A stretch of DNA of 59,870 nucleotides, taken from NCBI RefSeq assembly GCF_003337425.1, contig NZ_QPJU01000011.1, positions 1-59,870 of the forward strand. Reading direction: 5' to 3'. Below are positions 28,862 to 41,832 of this stretch, piece by piece. Under the pieces are notes generated by a model. The model did no database searches and was not told where the DNA came from. It saw nothing but the letters and a program-made list of their open reading frames with translations. The number at the start of each line of letters is the position of its first letter. Position 1 is the first letter of the stretch. This DNA comes from Extensimonas vulgaris. GTDB lineage: Bacteria > Pseudomonadota > Gammaproteobacteria > Burkholderiales > Burkholderiaceae_C. The translations under genes were made by a program, and so were the position numbers.

Positions 28862-30175
28862 CTAAGCTTGCGCGCCGCCGCTTACGGCGGCGGCCTTCAG
28901 CGGGTAGGCCCACACCATGCCCGCATAAATCAGCGCTCCGGCGAGCAGCGCGCCCGCGGCGACTTCGAGCGACAGCGTGAACCCCGCCGCCGCGTCGGGC
29001 AGGCGGCGCAGCAGCAGCGCGACCAGCGCCGGGCCGAGGATCTGCCCGACGCCATACACGGCCGTGAGCAGGCCGATGAAGCTCGCGGCCTGGGCCGGGC
29101 GCAGGCGGCGCACCTCGTGCATCGCAAAAAAGGTGATCGCGGTAAAGGGCAGCCCCAGCAGCACGCTGCCGAGCACGAAGCCCCCCAGACTCGGGCTGTA
29201 GAGGCTTGCCACCACGCCCGCGGCCTGCAGCACATAGCACACGATCAGGCGCAGGCGAAAGTCACCGCCGTGCGGCAGGCGCGAGACGAGCAGTGCGCCG
29301 CCCATCACGCCGAGGCCGAAAATGGGCCAGAACATGTCCAGCCAGGCCGAGCCGGGCAAGGCCGTGCGCGCGATCACGGGCAGGAAGGTTGCGGTGATGA
29401 TGTAGCCAAAGCCCGCCAAGCCGTAGGCCAGCGCGAGCCAGGCCATTTCGGCGCGGCCCTGCGGCGGTGCGCTCGCGCCGCTCCCCGTCTGTCCTGCGGC
29501 CGGTGCGCCGGCGTGCAGACGCTCGTCGCTGCCGCGCAGGGTGCGCCAGACCAGGGCTGCGAGCACCCAGGCAAGCAGGCCGAACAGCCCCCAGCCCGCC
29601 GCTGCGCGCCAGTGCCAGGCCGTCATGGCGCTGGCCGCAAGGCCGCTGAGCACGATGCCCGCGCCCGGCCCCATGTAAATCATGCCGCTGAGCGCAGGCA
29701 CACCCAGCCGCGCGAGCCGCGCCATGCACCAGCCCGAGGTATAGACGAACACCACGGCGCTCGTCACGCCCGCGGCAAAGCGCAGCACGGGCCAGGCCGC
29801 AGGCGCGGGCCAGGCCATCGCGAGCGTGAGCAGCCCCGTCGCCACGAGCCCGCCGCGCACCAGCGTGACGAAAGCGAACAGGGGCAGCACGCGCAGCCGC
29901 GCCCACAGCCAGGGCTGCAGCGTGCACAGCACGGCGCCGACCAGATAGCCGAAATAGTTGGCGCTCGCGAGCCAGCTCGCGCCGGGCAGGTCGAGCAGGC
30001 CGTCGTGCAGCATCATGGGCAGCAGCGGCGTGAACGCAAAACGCCCTATGCCCATGGCCACGGCAAGCGCCACCAGCCCCGCGAGCGCGATGTCCATCGG
30101 ACGCTGCGCGGTGGATTCGGCGGGGGCCGCGTTTGGAGGGGCCTCGTTTGGAGCCGGGCTTGGGGCGCTTCGCAT
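28862..30175 (-). CDS. MFS transporter of the YbfB/YjiJ type
   Basis: This is a 12-helix major facilitator. From ATG 30175 it has 437 residues: a proline/alanine-rich N-terminus, then ALAGLVALAVAMGIGRFAFT, typical of YbfB/YjiJ proteins, PLLPMMLHDGLLDL, and SANYFGYLVGAVLCTLQPWL with the first-loop signature. GGAG lies 8 bases before the ATG. The stop lies near a dispersed repeat. The substrate is unknown; placement between a nucleoside binding protein and a purine deaminase suggests a purine-related role, but this is weak inference. Upstream codons to 30280 look unlike the family and are excluded. Confidence 0.82.
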   Translation of the reverse strand: MRSAPSPAPNEAPPNAAPAESTAQRPMDIALAGLVALAVAMGIGRFAFTPLLPMMLHDGLLDLPGASWLASANYFGYLVGAVLCTLQPWLWARLRVLPLFAFVTLVRGGLVATGLLTLAMAWPAPAAWPVLRFAAGVTSAVVFVYTSGWCMARLARLGVPALSGMIYMGPGAGIVLSGLAASAMTAWHWRAAAGWGLFGLLAWVLAALVWRTLRGSDERLHAGAPAAGQTGSGASAPPQGRAEMAWLALAYGLAGFGYIITATFLPVIARTALPGSAWLDMFWPIFGLGVMGGALLVSRLPHGGDFRLRLIVCYVLQAAGVVASLYSPSLGGFVLGSVLLGLPFTAITFFAMHEVRRLRPAQAASFIGLLTAVYGVGQILGPALVALLLRRLPDAAAGFTLSLEVAAGALLAGALIYAGMVWAYPLKAAAVSGGAQA

Positions 30176-30301
30176 GGTGCTGTCTCCGGGGCTTGTTGTG
30201 CGTGCATTGTCCCAGCTTCGCCCGCAGCGCAAGCGCCCGCGCGCGCCAGCCTGCCCCGGCCAAACGATCAACGTCCGCACCGCAGGCGCCGAGGAGGGCG
30301 C

Positions 30302-31906
<1,605 letters not shown>

Positions 31907-31948
31907 GCCTCCCCCTTATTCGGCAGTGAAGCTGCACGCCGCAACCAG

Positions 31949-32518
31949 ATGGCCCGCGCAATGAGCCGCCTGCTCATCCCCGACGCGGGGCCGCTGTTTT
32001 CCCTGGCTGCGGGCGATCTACTGCACTTGTTGCTGAAGTTCCGCCTGGGGCTGACCGATGTCGTCTGCGCCGAAACGGTGCACCGCGGTCTGGCCGCCAA
32101 CGCCTCCATCGAGGCGCGCAACCTGCTGGCGTTCTACAACATCCATGCAGAGCACATCGAAACCTTCACCACGCAGGTGGGTGCATCCCTGGCCAGGCTG
32201 CGCGCGCAGGAGCCGAACTACCAGACTCCGCCCAACCTGGGTGAGCTCTCTATCCAAAGCCTGCTCATCGACTTGCAGCTTCAGGCACCGGCGGCGCGCC
32301 CCCTGGTCTTGTTCGAAGATGCCTGGTTTTTACGCAACGCCGCGGCTCTGCCCAAAACCTGCGTGCTGCTGAGTACGCAGGCGTTCCTGGAATACGCCGC
32401 AGAAAAGGCGTGGATCGCTTCGGCAGCGCAGGCGCGCCAACAGATTGCACTGGCGCGCCCGACGGCTTGGACCGAAAGCGTGCAGATCGCACCCGCAGGG
32501 CCCAGACCTCCGCGTTGA
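31949..32518 (+). CDS. PIN-domain-like putative toxin nuclease
   Basis: The 189-residue protein begins MARAMSRLLIPDAGPLFSLA, in which the Asp after a hydrophobic strand matches the first PIN metal ligand. A second acidic site lies in VVCAETVHRGLA (Glu), and the block PNLGELSIQSLLIDL resembles the GExxA/S...L helix of PIN proteins. A later Asp is in LVLFEDAWFLRNAAALPK. These fit a VapC-like RNase, but no close family is recognised. ATG 31961 is an equally good start. It follows the putative antitoxin and converges with the BMP lipoprotein gene, 17 bp apart. Confidence 0.65.
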   Translation: MARAMSRLLIPDAGPLFSLAAGDLLHLLLKFRLGLTDVVCAETVHRGLAANASIEARNLLAFYNIHAEHIETFTTQVGASLARLRAQEPNYQTPPNLGELSIQSLLIDLQLQAPAARPLVLFEDAWFLRNAAALPKTCVLLSTQAFLEYAAEKAWIASAAQARQQIALARPTAWTESVQIAPAGPRPPR

Positions 32519-32535
32519 GCGGCTTACTCTTGCCC

Positions 32536-33702
32536 TTACTTCTTCTCCCCGCCCGGCACCTTGCCCTCCACGCCCTTGACGTAGAAGTTGATGCTCGTGA
32601 GGAATTTATCGTCGGCCACGGCGTCTTTTTCGAGCACGTGCTTGCCGGTGTTGTCTGCGATGGGGCCCTTCCAGATCACCAGGCTGCCGTCCTTGAGGCC
32701 GCTTTTGGCCGCTTCGACTTTGGCTTTGAGCTCGGCGGGTACGTCGTCGGCGATCGAGACGATGTCGATCGCGCCCTCTTTCACGCCCCACCAGCTGCGC
32801 CCAGTCTTCCAGGTGCCGTCGAGCACCTCTTTGACGCTCTGGATGTAGTACGGGCCCCAGTTGATGATGGAAGACGCGAGGTGCGCCTTCGGGCCGTAGG
32901 CTTTCATGTCGCTGTCCCAGCCGAACGCGCGCTTGCCCTTGTCCTCGGCGGTCTTGAGCACGGCGGGCGAGTCGGTGTTCTGGAACAGCACGTCAGCGCC
33001 GCCGTTGATCAGCGAAGTCGCGGCCTCGGTCTCCTTGGGCGGGTTGAACCACTCGTTCACCCAGACCACCTTGGTCTTGATCTTGGGGTTCACGCTTTGC
33101 GCGCCGAGCGTGAAGCTGTTGATGTTGCGCACCACTTCGGGGATGGGCACCGAGCCCACCACGCCCAGCGTGTTGCTCTTGGTCATGCCGCCCGCGATGA
33201 TGCCCGCGAGGTATGCACCCTCGTAGGTGCGGCTGTCGTAGGTGCGCAGGTTGTCCGCCGTCTTGTAGCCCGTGGCGTGCTCGAACTTGACCTCGGGATG
33301 TTCGGCCGCGACCTTGACCATGCTTTCCATGTAGCCGAACGAGGTGCCGAACACGAGCTTGTTGCCCTGGCCCACCATGTCGCGGAACACGCGCTCGGCG
33401 TCTGCGCCTTCGGGCACGCTCTCGACGTAGCTCGTCTGCACCTTGTCGCCAAACTCCTTCTCGACCGCCTTGCGCCCGAGGTCGTGCGCGTAAGACCAGC
33501 CGCCGTCGCCCACCGGGCCCACGTAGGCAAAGGCGATTTTGAGCGGCTCGGGCTTGGGTGCGGGCGCCTCGGCGGCCGAGGCCGGCGCGGCAGCGGGCGC
33601 GGGGGCGGGCTCTTCCTTCTTGCCGCAGCCGGCGAGCGCGGCCGCCGCCAGCGCCGAGAACGTGGCGAGCTTGAGCAGGGAGCGTTTGTGCAGGTCAGTC
33701 AT
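32536..33702 (-). CDS. BMP-family nucleoside-binding lipoprotein of the ABC importer
   Basis: This is the substrate-binding lipoprotein for the ABC transporter encoded upstream on the same strand. The 388-residue product has a lipoprotein signal (LKLATFSALAAAALAGCGKK; Cys about residue 26), an Ala/Pro/Glu linker, and the BMP domain: IAFAYVGPVGDGGWSYAHDL, ESVPEGADAERVFRDMV, FGTSFGYMESMVKVA, GSVPIPEVVRNINSFTLGAQ and the C-terminal GVEGKVPGGEKK. The family includes PnrA and NupN, which bind purine nucleosides. It is the last gene of the leftward operon ATPase-permease-permease-binding protein. Confidence 0.92.
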   Translation of the reverse strand: MTDLHKRSLLKLATFSALAAAALAGCGKKEEPAPAPAAAPASAAEAPAPKPEPLKIAFAYVGPVGDGGWSYAHDLGRKAVEKEFGDKVQTSYVESVPEGADAERVFRDMVGQGNKLVFGTSFGYMESMVKVAAEHPEVKFEHATGYKTADNLRTYDSRTYEGAYLAGIIAGGMTKSNTLGVVGSVPIPEVVRNINSFTLGAQSVNPKIKTKVVWVNEWFNPPKETEAATSLINGGADVLFQNTDSPAVLKTAEDKGKRAFGWDSDMKAYGPKAHLASSIINWGPYYIQSVKEVLDGTWKTGRSWWGVKEGAIDIVSIADDVPAELKAKVEAAKSGLKDGSLVIWKGPIADNTGKHVLEKDAVADDKFLTSINFYVKGVEGKVPGGEKK

Positions 33703-33759
33703 GGGAGTCCTTTCAGAACAGAAGGCTTGCAGGGACGAAAAACCGATGCGGCGCCAGCA

Positions 33760-34677
33760 TCACCCCGGATGGAACGGCTTGCCGAGCGAGGCCGGCATGT
33801 TGACACGAATCCAGACCGGGTTGCGCGAAATCAGCGCGAGCACCACGATGGTGGCCACGTAGGGCAGCATGCTCAGCCACTGGCTGGGCAGTTCCACGCC
33901 AGTGGCCTGCAGGTGGAACTGCAGCATGGTCACGCCGCCGAACAGGTACGCGCCAAGCAAGACACGTGCCGGGCGCCAGGTGGCAAAGGTGGTGAGCGCG
34001 AGCGCGATCCAGCCGCGCCCCGCGACCATGCCCTCGACCCACAGCGGCGTATAAACCGTCGAAAGGTAAGCCCCCGCGAGGCCGCACAGCGCGCCGCCCG
34101 CGAGCACGGCCGCAAGGCGGATGCGCCGCACCGGGTAGCCGAGCGCGTGCGCCGCCGCGGGCGACTCGCCCACCGCGCGCAGCACCAGCCCGGCGCGCGC
34201 GCGGTACAAAAACCACGCGAGCGCCGCCGTGAGCAGCATGGTCAGGTACACGAGCGGGTGCTGGCGAAACAGCGCCGGCCCGAGCAGCGGCACGTCACCC
34301 AGCACCGGAATCGCGTAGCGCGGCAGCTCGGGCAGTTTGGCCTGCACGTAGCCTATGCCCACGAAGGCCGAAAAGCCGCTGCCGAACAGGCTCAGCGCGA
34401 GCCCCGTCGCGTACTGGTTGGTGTGCAGCCAGATCACGAGCAGGCCGAACGCGCCCGCAAGCAGCGCGCCCACCGCCATGCCTGCAGCAAAGCCCAGCCA
34501 GGTATTGCCCGTGTGCACCACGGTGGCAAAGCCCGCGATCGCGGCGCACAGCATCATGCCCTCGGCGCCCAGGTTGACGATGCCGGCCTTTTCGTTGATG
34601 AGCAAGCCGAGCGCCGCGAGCGCGAGCACCGTGCCGGCGTTGAGCGTAGCGGCAATGAGCAATGCGTAGGATTCCAT
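33760..34677 (-). CDS. Nucleoside ABC transporter permease (NupQ/YufQ-like)
   Basis: This is the second permease of a BMP-dependent nucleoside importer. The 305-residue protein has about eight hydrophobic segments and the family motifs NEKAGIVNLGAEGMMLCAAI, AFGLLVIWLHTNQYATGLAL and AVGESPAAAHALGYPVRRIR, the EAA-like coupling loop. It starts 3 bp after the stop of the first permease. In Bacillus the homologous gene order is nupN-O-P-Q; here the binding protein is last. Confidence 0.9.
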   Translation of the reverse strand: MESYALLIAATLNAGTVLALAALGLLINEKAGIVNLGAEGMMLCAAIAGFATVVHTGNTWLGFAAGMAVGALLAGAFGLLVIWLHTNQYATGLALSLFGSGFSAFVGIGYVQAKLPELPRYAIPVLGDVPLLGPALFRQHPLVYLTMLLTAALAWFLYRARAGLVLRAVGESPAAAHALGYPVRRIRLAAVLAGGALCGLAGAYLSTVYTPLWVEGMVAGRGWIALALTTFATWRPARVLLGAYLFGGVTMLQFHLQATGVELPSQWLSMLPYVATIVVLALISRNPVWIRVNMPASLGKPFHPG

Positions 34678-34680
34678 GCC

Positions 34681-35760
34681 TCAACCCCCTGCCTTGCGCG
34701 CCCCGGCGCGGCCCCAGCGCACGCGGTACGCGATCAGCGTGTCGCAGGCCAGCAGCGTGAACAGCAGCAGGCCCTGGAACACGCCCGTGATCGACTTGGG
34801 CAGGCCCAGGCGCGACTGCGCGAGCTCGCCGCCGATATAAAACATGCTCATCAGCAAGGCCGAGAGCACCATGCCCACCGGGTGCAGCCGCCCGACGAAG
34901 GCGACGATGATCGCGGCAAAGCCGTAGCCCGCGGGCACGTAGGGCGTGAGCTGCCCGATCGGCCCCGCGACTTCGAGCGCCCCGGCCAGCCCCGCGAGCC
35001 CGCCCGACAGCAGCAGCGCCAGCCACAGCGCGCGCCGCGAAGAAAAGCCCGCGTAGCGCGCCGCCGCAGGCGCGAGCCCGCCCACCTGCTGCGCAAAGCC
35101 CGCGCGCGTGCGAAACAAAAACACCCACAGCCCCGCCGCCGCCGCGAGCGCGAGCACCAGCCCGACATGCACGCGCGTGCCCGGCCACAGGCGCGGAATC
35201 TGCGTCACGCGCTCGAACATGCGCGTCTGCGGAAAGTTGTAGCCCTGCGGGTCTTTCCACGGCCCGAACACCAGGTAGCTGAGCAGCAGCGAAGCCACAT
35301 AGACCAGCATCAGGCTCACGAGGATTTCGTTCGCATGAAAGCGGTCGCGCAGCAGCGCCGTGAGCGCGGCCCAGGCCATGCCGCCCAGCACCCCCGCGAG
35401 CAGCAGCGCAGGCACGATCCAGCGCCCCGTCTCGGGCGTCGCGAGCAGCGCCACGCCGCCGCCACAGATCGCGCCGAGGATGTATTGCCCCTCGGCGCCG
35501 ATGTTCCACACGTTGGAGCGAAAGCACACCGCGAGCCCGAGCGCGATGAGCAGCAGCGGCGTGGCCTTGACCAGCAGCTCGCCGAGCGCGTAAGCCGACT
35601 TGACGGGCTCCCAGAAAAACACCTGCAGACCGCGCAGCGGGTCTTTGCCCAGCAGCGCGAACAGCGCCACGCCTATCAGCACCGTGAGCGCGAGCGCGAG
35701 CAGCGGCGAGGCATAGGTCCAGCCGCGCGAGGGCGCCGGCCGGGGCTCAAGCCGCAGCAT
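34681..35760 (-). CDS. Nucleoside ABC transporter permease (NupP/YufP-like)
   Basis: This is the first permease of the importer. The 359-residue product shows the conserved block FRSNVWNIGAEGQYILGAIC, MAWAALTALLRDRFHANEIL and GGLAPAAARYAGFSSRRALW, the coupling region, plus about ten hydrophobic segments. It overlaps the end of the ATPase gene by 14 bp, so translation is coupled. Substrate assignment to purine nucleosides or bases rests on the BMP proteins and on neighbouring purine enzymes. Confidence 0.9.
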   Translation of the reverse strand: MLRLEPRPAPSRGWTYASPLLALALTVLIGVALFALLGKDPLRGLQVFFWEPVKSAYALGELLVKATPLLLIALGLAVCFRSNVWNIGAEGQYILGAICGGGVALLATPETGRWIVPALLLAGVLGGMAWAALTALLRDRFHANEILVSLMLVYVASLLLSYLVFGPWKDPQGYNFPQTRMFERVTQIPRLWPGTRVHVGLVLALAAAAGLWVFLFRTRAGFAQQVGGLAPAAARYAGFSSRRALWLALLLSGGLAGLAGALEVAGPIGQLTPYVPAGYGFAAIIVAFVGRLHPVGMVLSALLMSMFYIGGELAQSRLGLPKSITGVFQGLLLFTLLACDTLIAYRVRWGRAGARKAGG

Positions 35761-37468
35761 GCGTGGCTCCGTCGGAGGTGGACGCAGGCGCGCCGGGGTT
35801 TTCAGGCGGCGATTCGGGCGGCGATTGCGCAGACATTTCGGCCGTCTGCGCCAGGTGCGCCAGGTGCGCCTGCACCTCGGTGTGCCACAGGCCGCTCATC
35901 CAGGCACCGATCTGCGCCACCGTGGCCTCGGCGCGTGGCACCGCGGGCGACAGCCGCCCCTTGGCCAGCACGTGCAGCCGGTCGCTGAGCTCGAACAGCT
36001 CGTCGAGCTCCTCGCTGAACACGAGCACGGCGCAGCCCGCGTCGCGCAGCGCCAGGATTTCGGCGCGGATCTGCGCCGCCGCGCCCACGTCCACGCCCCA
36101 GGTCGGCTGCGCAAGGATGAGCAGGCGCGGCTGGGCATCGATCTCGCGCCCGACGATGAACTTTTGCAGATTGCCGCCTGACAGCGACTGCGCCGGTGCC
36201 TGCGGCCCCGCGGCGCGCACGCGAAAGCGCTCGATGATGCCGCACGCCTGCGCCTGCAGCGCCGCGAGCCGAATCCAGCCGCCCGCAGCCACGGCCTCCG
36301 CGCGCGTGAGCAGCAGGTTGTGCGCCAAGTCCATGCTGGGCACGGCGCCGCGGCCCAGGCGCTCCTCGGGCACGAAGTGCAGGCCCAGCGCACGGCGGGC
36401 CCCCGGCCCTTGCCGGCTCACGTCCTGCACCTGCCGACTCACGTCCTGCCCCTGCCGGCCCGCACCCGGCCCCACGATCTCGATACTGCCGGGTGCGGCG
36501 CGCGTGTCCTCGCCCGAAAGCGCGGCGAGCAGCTCCTTTTGCCCATTGCCCGACACGCCCGCAATGCCCACGACCTCGCCCGCGCGCACCTCGAGCTGCA
36601 CATCGACCAGATCGACGCCGAAGGGCTCGGCGCGCCGCAGCGACAAGCCCTGCACGCGCAGCACGGGCGCGCCCGGCGGCGCCGCGCGGTGCTGCAGCGC
36701 GGGCGGCTCGGCGCCTATCATCAGGCGCGAGAGCGAGGCGTTCGATTCGAGCGCCGGGTTGCACACGCCCGTGACCTTGCCGCCGCGCAGCACCGTGCAG
36801 GCCGTGCACAGCGCGCGGATCTCGTGCAGCTTGTGGCTGATGTAGAGGATGCTGCAGCCCTCGCTGGCGAGCCGGCGCAGCACGACGAAGAGCTTGTCCA
36901 CCGCCTGCGGCGTGAGCACCGAAGTCGGCTCGTCGAGGATCAAGAGCTGCGGCGCCCCGAGCAGCGCGCGGATGATCTCCACACGCTGCATCTCGCCCAC
37001 GCTCAGCGTGTGCACGGGGCGCAGCGGATCGACGTCGAGCCCGTACTCTGCCGCCTTGGCGCTGATGCGACGCGTGACCTCGGCCAGCGTGAGCCCCTTG
37101 TCCAGCCCCAGCCACACGTTCTCGGCCACGGTGAGCGTGTCGAACAGGCTGAAATGCTGAAACACCATCGCAATGCCCAGCGCGCGCGCCTGCTGCGGGT
37201 TGCGCACCTGCACGGGGCGGCCGTTGAACCACACCGCACCGGCGTCGGGCTGCACCGCGCCGTAGATGATCTTCATGAGCGTGGACTTGCCCGCACCGTT
37301 TTCGCCCAGCACCGCATGGATCTCGCCCGGCTGCACCGTGAGCGACACGTCATCGTTGGCCACCACCCCGGGGTAGCTTTTGCGGATGCCGGCGAGCTGC
37401 AGGCGCGGCGGGGCGGCGGAGCGATCCGATGCGCGATCCGTGGCAACAAAAGAAGAAGATGCGTTCAT
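35747..37468 (-). CDS. Nucleoside ABC transporter ATPase with two ABC domains (NupO/YufO-like)
   Basis: This is the duplicated ATPase of the importer. The 573-residue product has a first domain with Walker A LGENGAGKSTLMKIIYG, signature TLSVGEMQRVEIIRALLG and LLILDEPTSVLTPQ. The second domain has the variant Walker A GVSGNGQKELLAALSG, FVPEERLGRGAVPSMDLAHN and QSLSGGNLQKFIVGREI. Such a degenerate second site is normal for this family. Between the strands of domain 2 is a heptad duplication RQGQDVS-RQVQDVS encoded by 21-bp repeats. Start ATG 37468; a GTG at 37477 is possible. First gene of the operon, divergent from xdhA. Confidence 0.92.
   Translation of the reverse strand: MNASSSFVATDRASDRSAAPPRLQLAGIRKSYPGVVANDDVSLTVQPGEIHAVLGENGAGKSTLMKIIYGAVQPDAGAVWFNGRPVQVRNPQQARALGIAMVFQHFSLFDTLTVAENVWLGLDKGLTLAEVTRRISAKAAEYGLDVDPLRPVHTLSVGEMQRVEIIRALLGAPQLLILDEPTSVLTPQAVDKLFVVLRRLASEGCSILYISHKLHEIRALCTACTVLRGGKVTGVCNPALESNASLSRLMIGAEPPALQHRAAPPGAPVLRVQGLSLRRAEPFGVDLVDVQLEVRAGEVVGIAGVSGNGQKELLAALSGEDTRAAPGSIEIVGPGAGRQGQDVSRQVQDVSRQGPGARRALGLHFVPEERLGRGAVPSMDLAHNLLLTRAEAVAAGGWIRLAALQAQACGIIERFRVRAAGPQAPAQSLSGGNLQKFIVGREIDAQPRLLILAQPTWGVDVGAAAQIRAEILALRDAGCAVLVFSEELDELFELSDRLHVLAKGRLSPAVPRAEATVAQIGAWMSGLWHTEVQAHLAHLAQTAEMSAQSPPESPPENPGAPASTSDGATHAAA
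36419..36460. repeat. 21-bp tandem repeat inside the ABC ATPase gene
   Basis: Two adjacent 21-bp units (36419-36439 and 36440-36460) differ at four positions and are preceded by a partial unit. They add an in-frame heptad (S/G)RQ(V/G)QDV to a loop of the second ABC domain. Length variation among strains would be expected. Confidence 0.7.
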
Positions 37469-37618
37469 GCGATGCACTTGCTTGGCTATTGCTATTTTAT
37501 GGAAGCAAATTCAATGCCTCGGCGCATTGAGCATGCGCGGAAAGCTCTTTTTTTGGCAGCGCAGTATGCCCACGGAAGACGGATTTTGCGCCACCGATCC
37601 GGCATAAAACATGCTTTG

Positions 37619-37695
37619 GACTTACGCAAACAAGGATGCCGCAGAGTGTTTTGTTATGGGATGCGCGCCTTGCCTGACCTCGATTTGCGTAAGTC
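37619..37695. mobile_element. 77-bp inverted-repeat element, copy B (uninterrupted)
   Basis: The ends are GACTTACGCAAAC and ATTTGCGTAAGTC. In complement it aligns gaplessly with the outer element at 22095-22336 after the inner insert is removed. At the insertion point it reads CATCCTTGTTTGCG, against the reconstructed CATCCTAGTTTGCG there. It lies in the 318-bp divergent gap between the ABC ATPase gene and xdhA, where promoters for both should be. Confidence 0.82.
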
Positions 37696-37786
37696 GTGAT
37701 GCTATTTCACCGGCGTTCGCCATCCGCCGCACAATGGCGCAGAGCATAGACCGCTTTTTTTCTTCTTCGTTGTCCAGATTCGCCCC

Positions 37787-39408
<1,622 letters not shown>

Positions 39409-39412
<4 letters not shown>

Positions 39413-41823
39413 AGCCCGCTACGCTGCCTGCTGCAGCTTCCGCCACGTCCATGCCGGCGTCCCCCGCCTCCTCCACCGGCCCCGCGCTGGGCCAGCCCTG
39501 GCCGCACGAGAGCGCGCGCGCCCAGGTCTGCGGCGCGGCGCCCTATGTCGATGACCTGCCCGAAACCAAGGGCACGCTCTATGCCGCGCCCATCGTCTCG
39601 CCGTGTGCGCACGGGCTGCTGCGCGGCATCGATGCGGCGCCCGCGCTCGCGCTGCCCGGCGTGCACGGCGTGGTGCTCGCGGCCGACGTGCCGGGCGACT
39701 TGTGGCTGCCCACGCCCGCGCGCGACGAGCCCATTTTTGCGCTCGAGCGCGTGCACTACCTGGGCCAGGTGCTGGGGCTGGTGGTGGCGGACAGCCCGGC
39801 GCTGGCGCGGCGCGCGGCGCGCGCGGTGCAGGCCGACATCGCGCCGCTGCCCGCGATCCTCACGCTGGAACAGGCGCTGCAGGCGCAAAGCTACGTGCTG
39901 CCGCCCGTCACGCTGCGCCGCGGCGATGCGGCGGCGGCGCTGGCGGCGGCGGCGCGGCGCCTGTGCGGGCGCTTCGAGGTCGGCGGGCAGGAACATTTCT
40001 ATCTTGAGGGGCAGATCGCCTACGCGCTGCCGCTGGAGCAGGGCCAGTGGCTCGTGCATTCGAGCACGCAGCACCCCGCCGAGGTGCAGCACTGGGTCGC
40101 GCACGCGCTCGGGCTCGCGCAGCACGCGGTGCGCGTGGAATGCCGGCGCATGGGCGGCGGCTTTGGCGGCAAGGAGACGCAGGCCGGCCAGATCGCCGTA
40201 TGGGCGGCGCTGGCCGCGCACAAGTTCGGCCGCCCCGTGAAGCTGCGGCTCGCGCGGCGCGAGGACTTTCTCATCACCGGCAAGCGCCACCCCTTCGCGT
40301 ACGACTACGAGGTAGGCTTCGACGACACGGGGCGCATCAGCGGGCTGCGGCTGCAGATGGCGGTCAACTGCGGCTTCTCGGCCGACCTCTCGGGCCCGGT
40401 GGCCGACCGCGCGGTGTTCCACTGCGACAACGCCTATTACCTGGGCGACGTGGAAATCACCTCGCTGCGCTGCAAGACGCACACGCAAAGCCACACGGCC
40501 TTTCGCGGCTTTGGCGGGCCGCAGGGCATGATCGCGATCGAGACCATCCTCGGCGACATCGCGCGCGCGCTGGGGCATGACGCGCTCGACGTGCGGCGGC
40601 GCAACCTCTACGACCCCGACCCAGCTGCGGGGCGATGCACCACGCCCTACCAGATGGCGGTGGAAGACAACATCCTGCCGCAATTGCTCTCAAAACTGGA
40701 GCTGTCTGCCAACTACCGGCGCCGGCAAGAGGCCATTTTGGCTTGGAACCGCATGCAGCCCGTGCTGCGCCGCGGGCTTGCGCTCACGCCGGTCAAGTTC
40801 GGTATCAGCTTCACGGCCACGCAGTTCAACCAGGCGGGGGCGCTGGTGCACGTCTATACCGATGGCAGCGTGCAGGTGAACCACGGCGGCACCGAGATGG
40901 GGCAAGGGCTGCACACCAAGGTGGCGCAGGTCGTCGCCGACGAGCTCGGCGTGCCGCTGGCCCAGGTGCAGGTCACGGCCAGCGACACCGCCAAGGTGCC
41001 CAACGCGAGCGCCACGGCCGCATCGAGCGGTACCGACCTCAACGGCCGCGCCGCGCAGGACGCCGCACGCCAGGTGCGCGCGCGCCTGGCGGCGCTGGTG
41101 GCGCAGCTCGACGGCTGCCACCCCGAGCAGGTGCGCTTCGCCGACGGCCAGGTGCACTCGCCCGCGCAGCAGCGCAGCTTCGCGGCGCTGGTGCAGCTGG
41201 CCTACGCGCAGCGCGTGCAGCTGTGGAGCGACGGCTTTTACCGCACGCCCAAGATCCACTACGACAAGCACACGCTCACGGGCCGGCCGTTTTACTACTT
41301 CGCCTACGGCGCGGCCTGCACCGAGGTGGCCATAGACACGCTCACGGGCGAAAGCCGCGTGCTGCGCGTGGACATCCTGCACGACGTGGGCCACAGCATC
41401 AACCCGGCCATAGACCGCGGCCAGATCGAGGGCGGCTTCGTGCAGGGCATGGGTTGGCTCACAACCGAGCAGCTCGTGTGGAACGACGCCGGCGCCCTGA
41501 GCACCTGCGCGCCCAGCACCTACAAAATCCCCGCCGCGGGCGACGTGCCCGCGCAATTCCACGTGGACTTGTGGCCAGAGCCCAACCGCGAGGACAACGT
41601 GGGCGGCAGCAAGGCCGTGGGCGAGCCGCCCTTCATGCTCGCGCTCAGCGTTTATGAGGCGCTGCGCAATGCCATCGCCGCCGCGCCAGGCGCAGCGGGC
41701 GAACAAAGCACGGTGGGTGCGGCGACCAATCCCAATCCCTTCGCCGCACAGCCGCTGCGCCTCGACGCCCCGGCCACGCCCGAACACATCCTGCGCGCGC
41801 TCGGGGCCTTGGCACCAGACTGA
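39409..41823 (+). CDS. xdhB: Xanthine dehydrogenase molybdopterin-binding subunit XdhB
   Basis: This catalytic subunit hydroxylates hypoxanthine and xanthine to urate. The 804-residue protein shows GQEHFYLEGQIAYALPL, the molybdopterin loop RRMGGGFGGKETQAGQIAVW, TAFRGFGGPQGMIAIETILG, NHGGTEMGQGLHTKVAQVVA and the active-site Glu in SKAVGEPPFMLALSVYEALR. An Ala/Pro/Ser-rich tract of about 25 residues precedes the conserved start. The insertase/chaperone XdhC, often encoded next, is not in the window; the next gene is an unrelated minus-strand gene 9 bp away. Confidence 0.95.
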
Positions 41824-41832
41824 CATCACTGC

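Noticed and set aside
37500-37620. Further copy of the short dispersed repeat upstream of the ABC ATPase gene
   Set aside because: Only an AT-rich stretch with TTGCTATTTTAT was seen; the GCGC arms and GGCC landmark are absent.
40690-40745. Another coding copy of the dispersed palindrome in xdhB
   Set aside because: Only CAAGAGGCCATTTTGGCTT resembles the repeat; the other half is too diverged to count.
41824-41832. xdhC next to xdhB
   Set aside because: Only 9 bp separate xdhB from an unrelated minus-strand PAS-GGDEF gene; no XdhC-like sequence is in the window.
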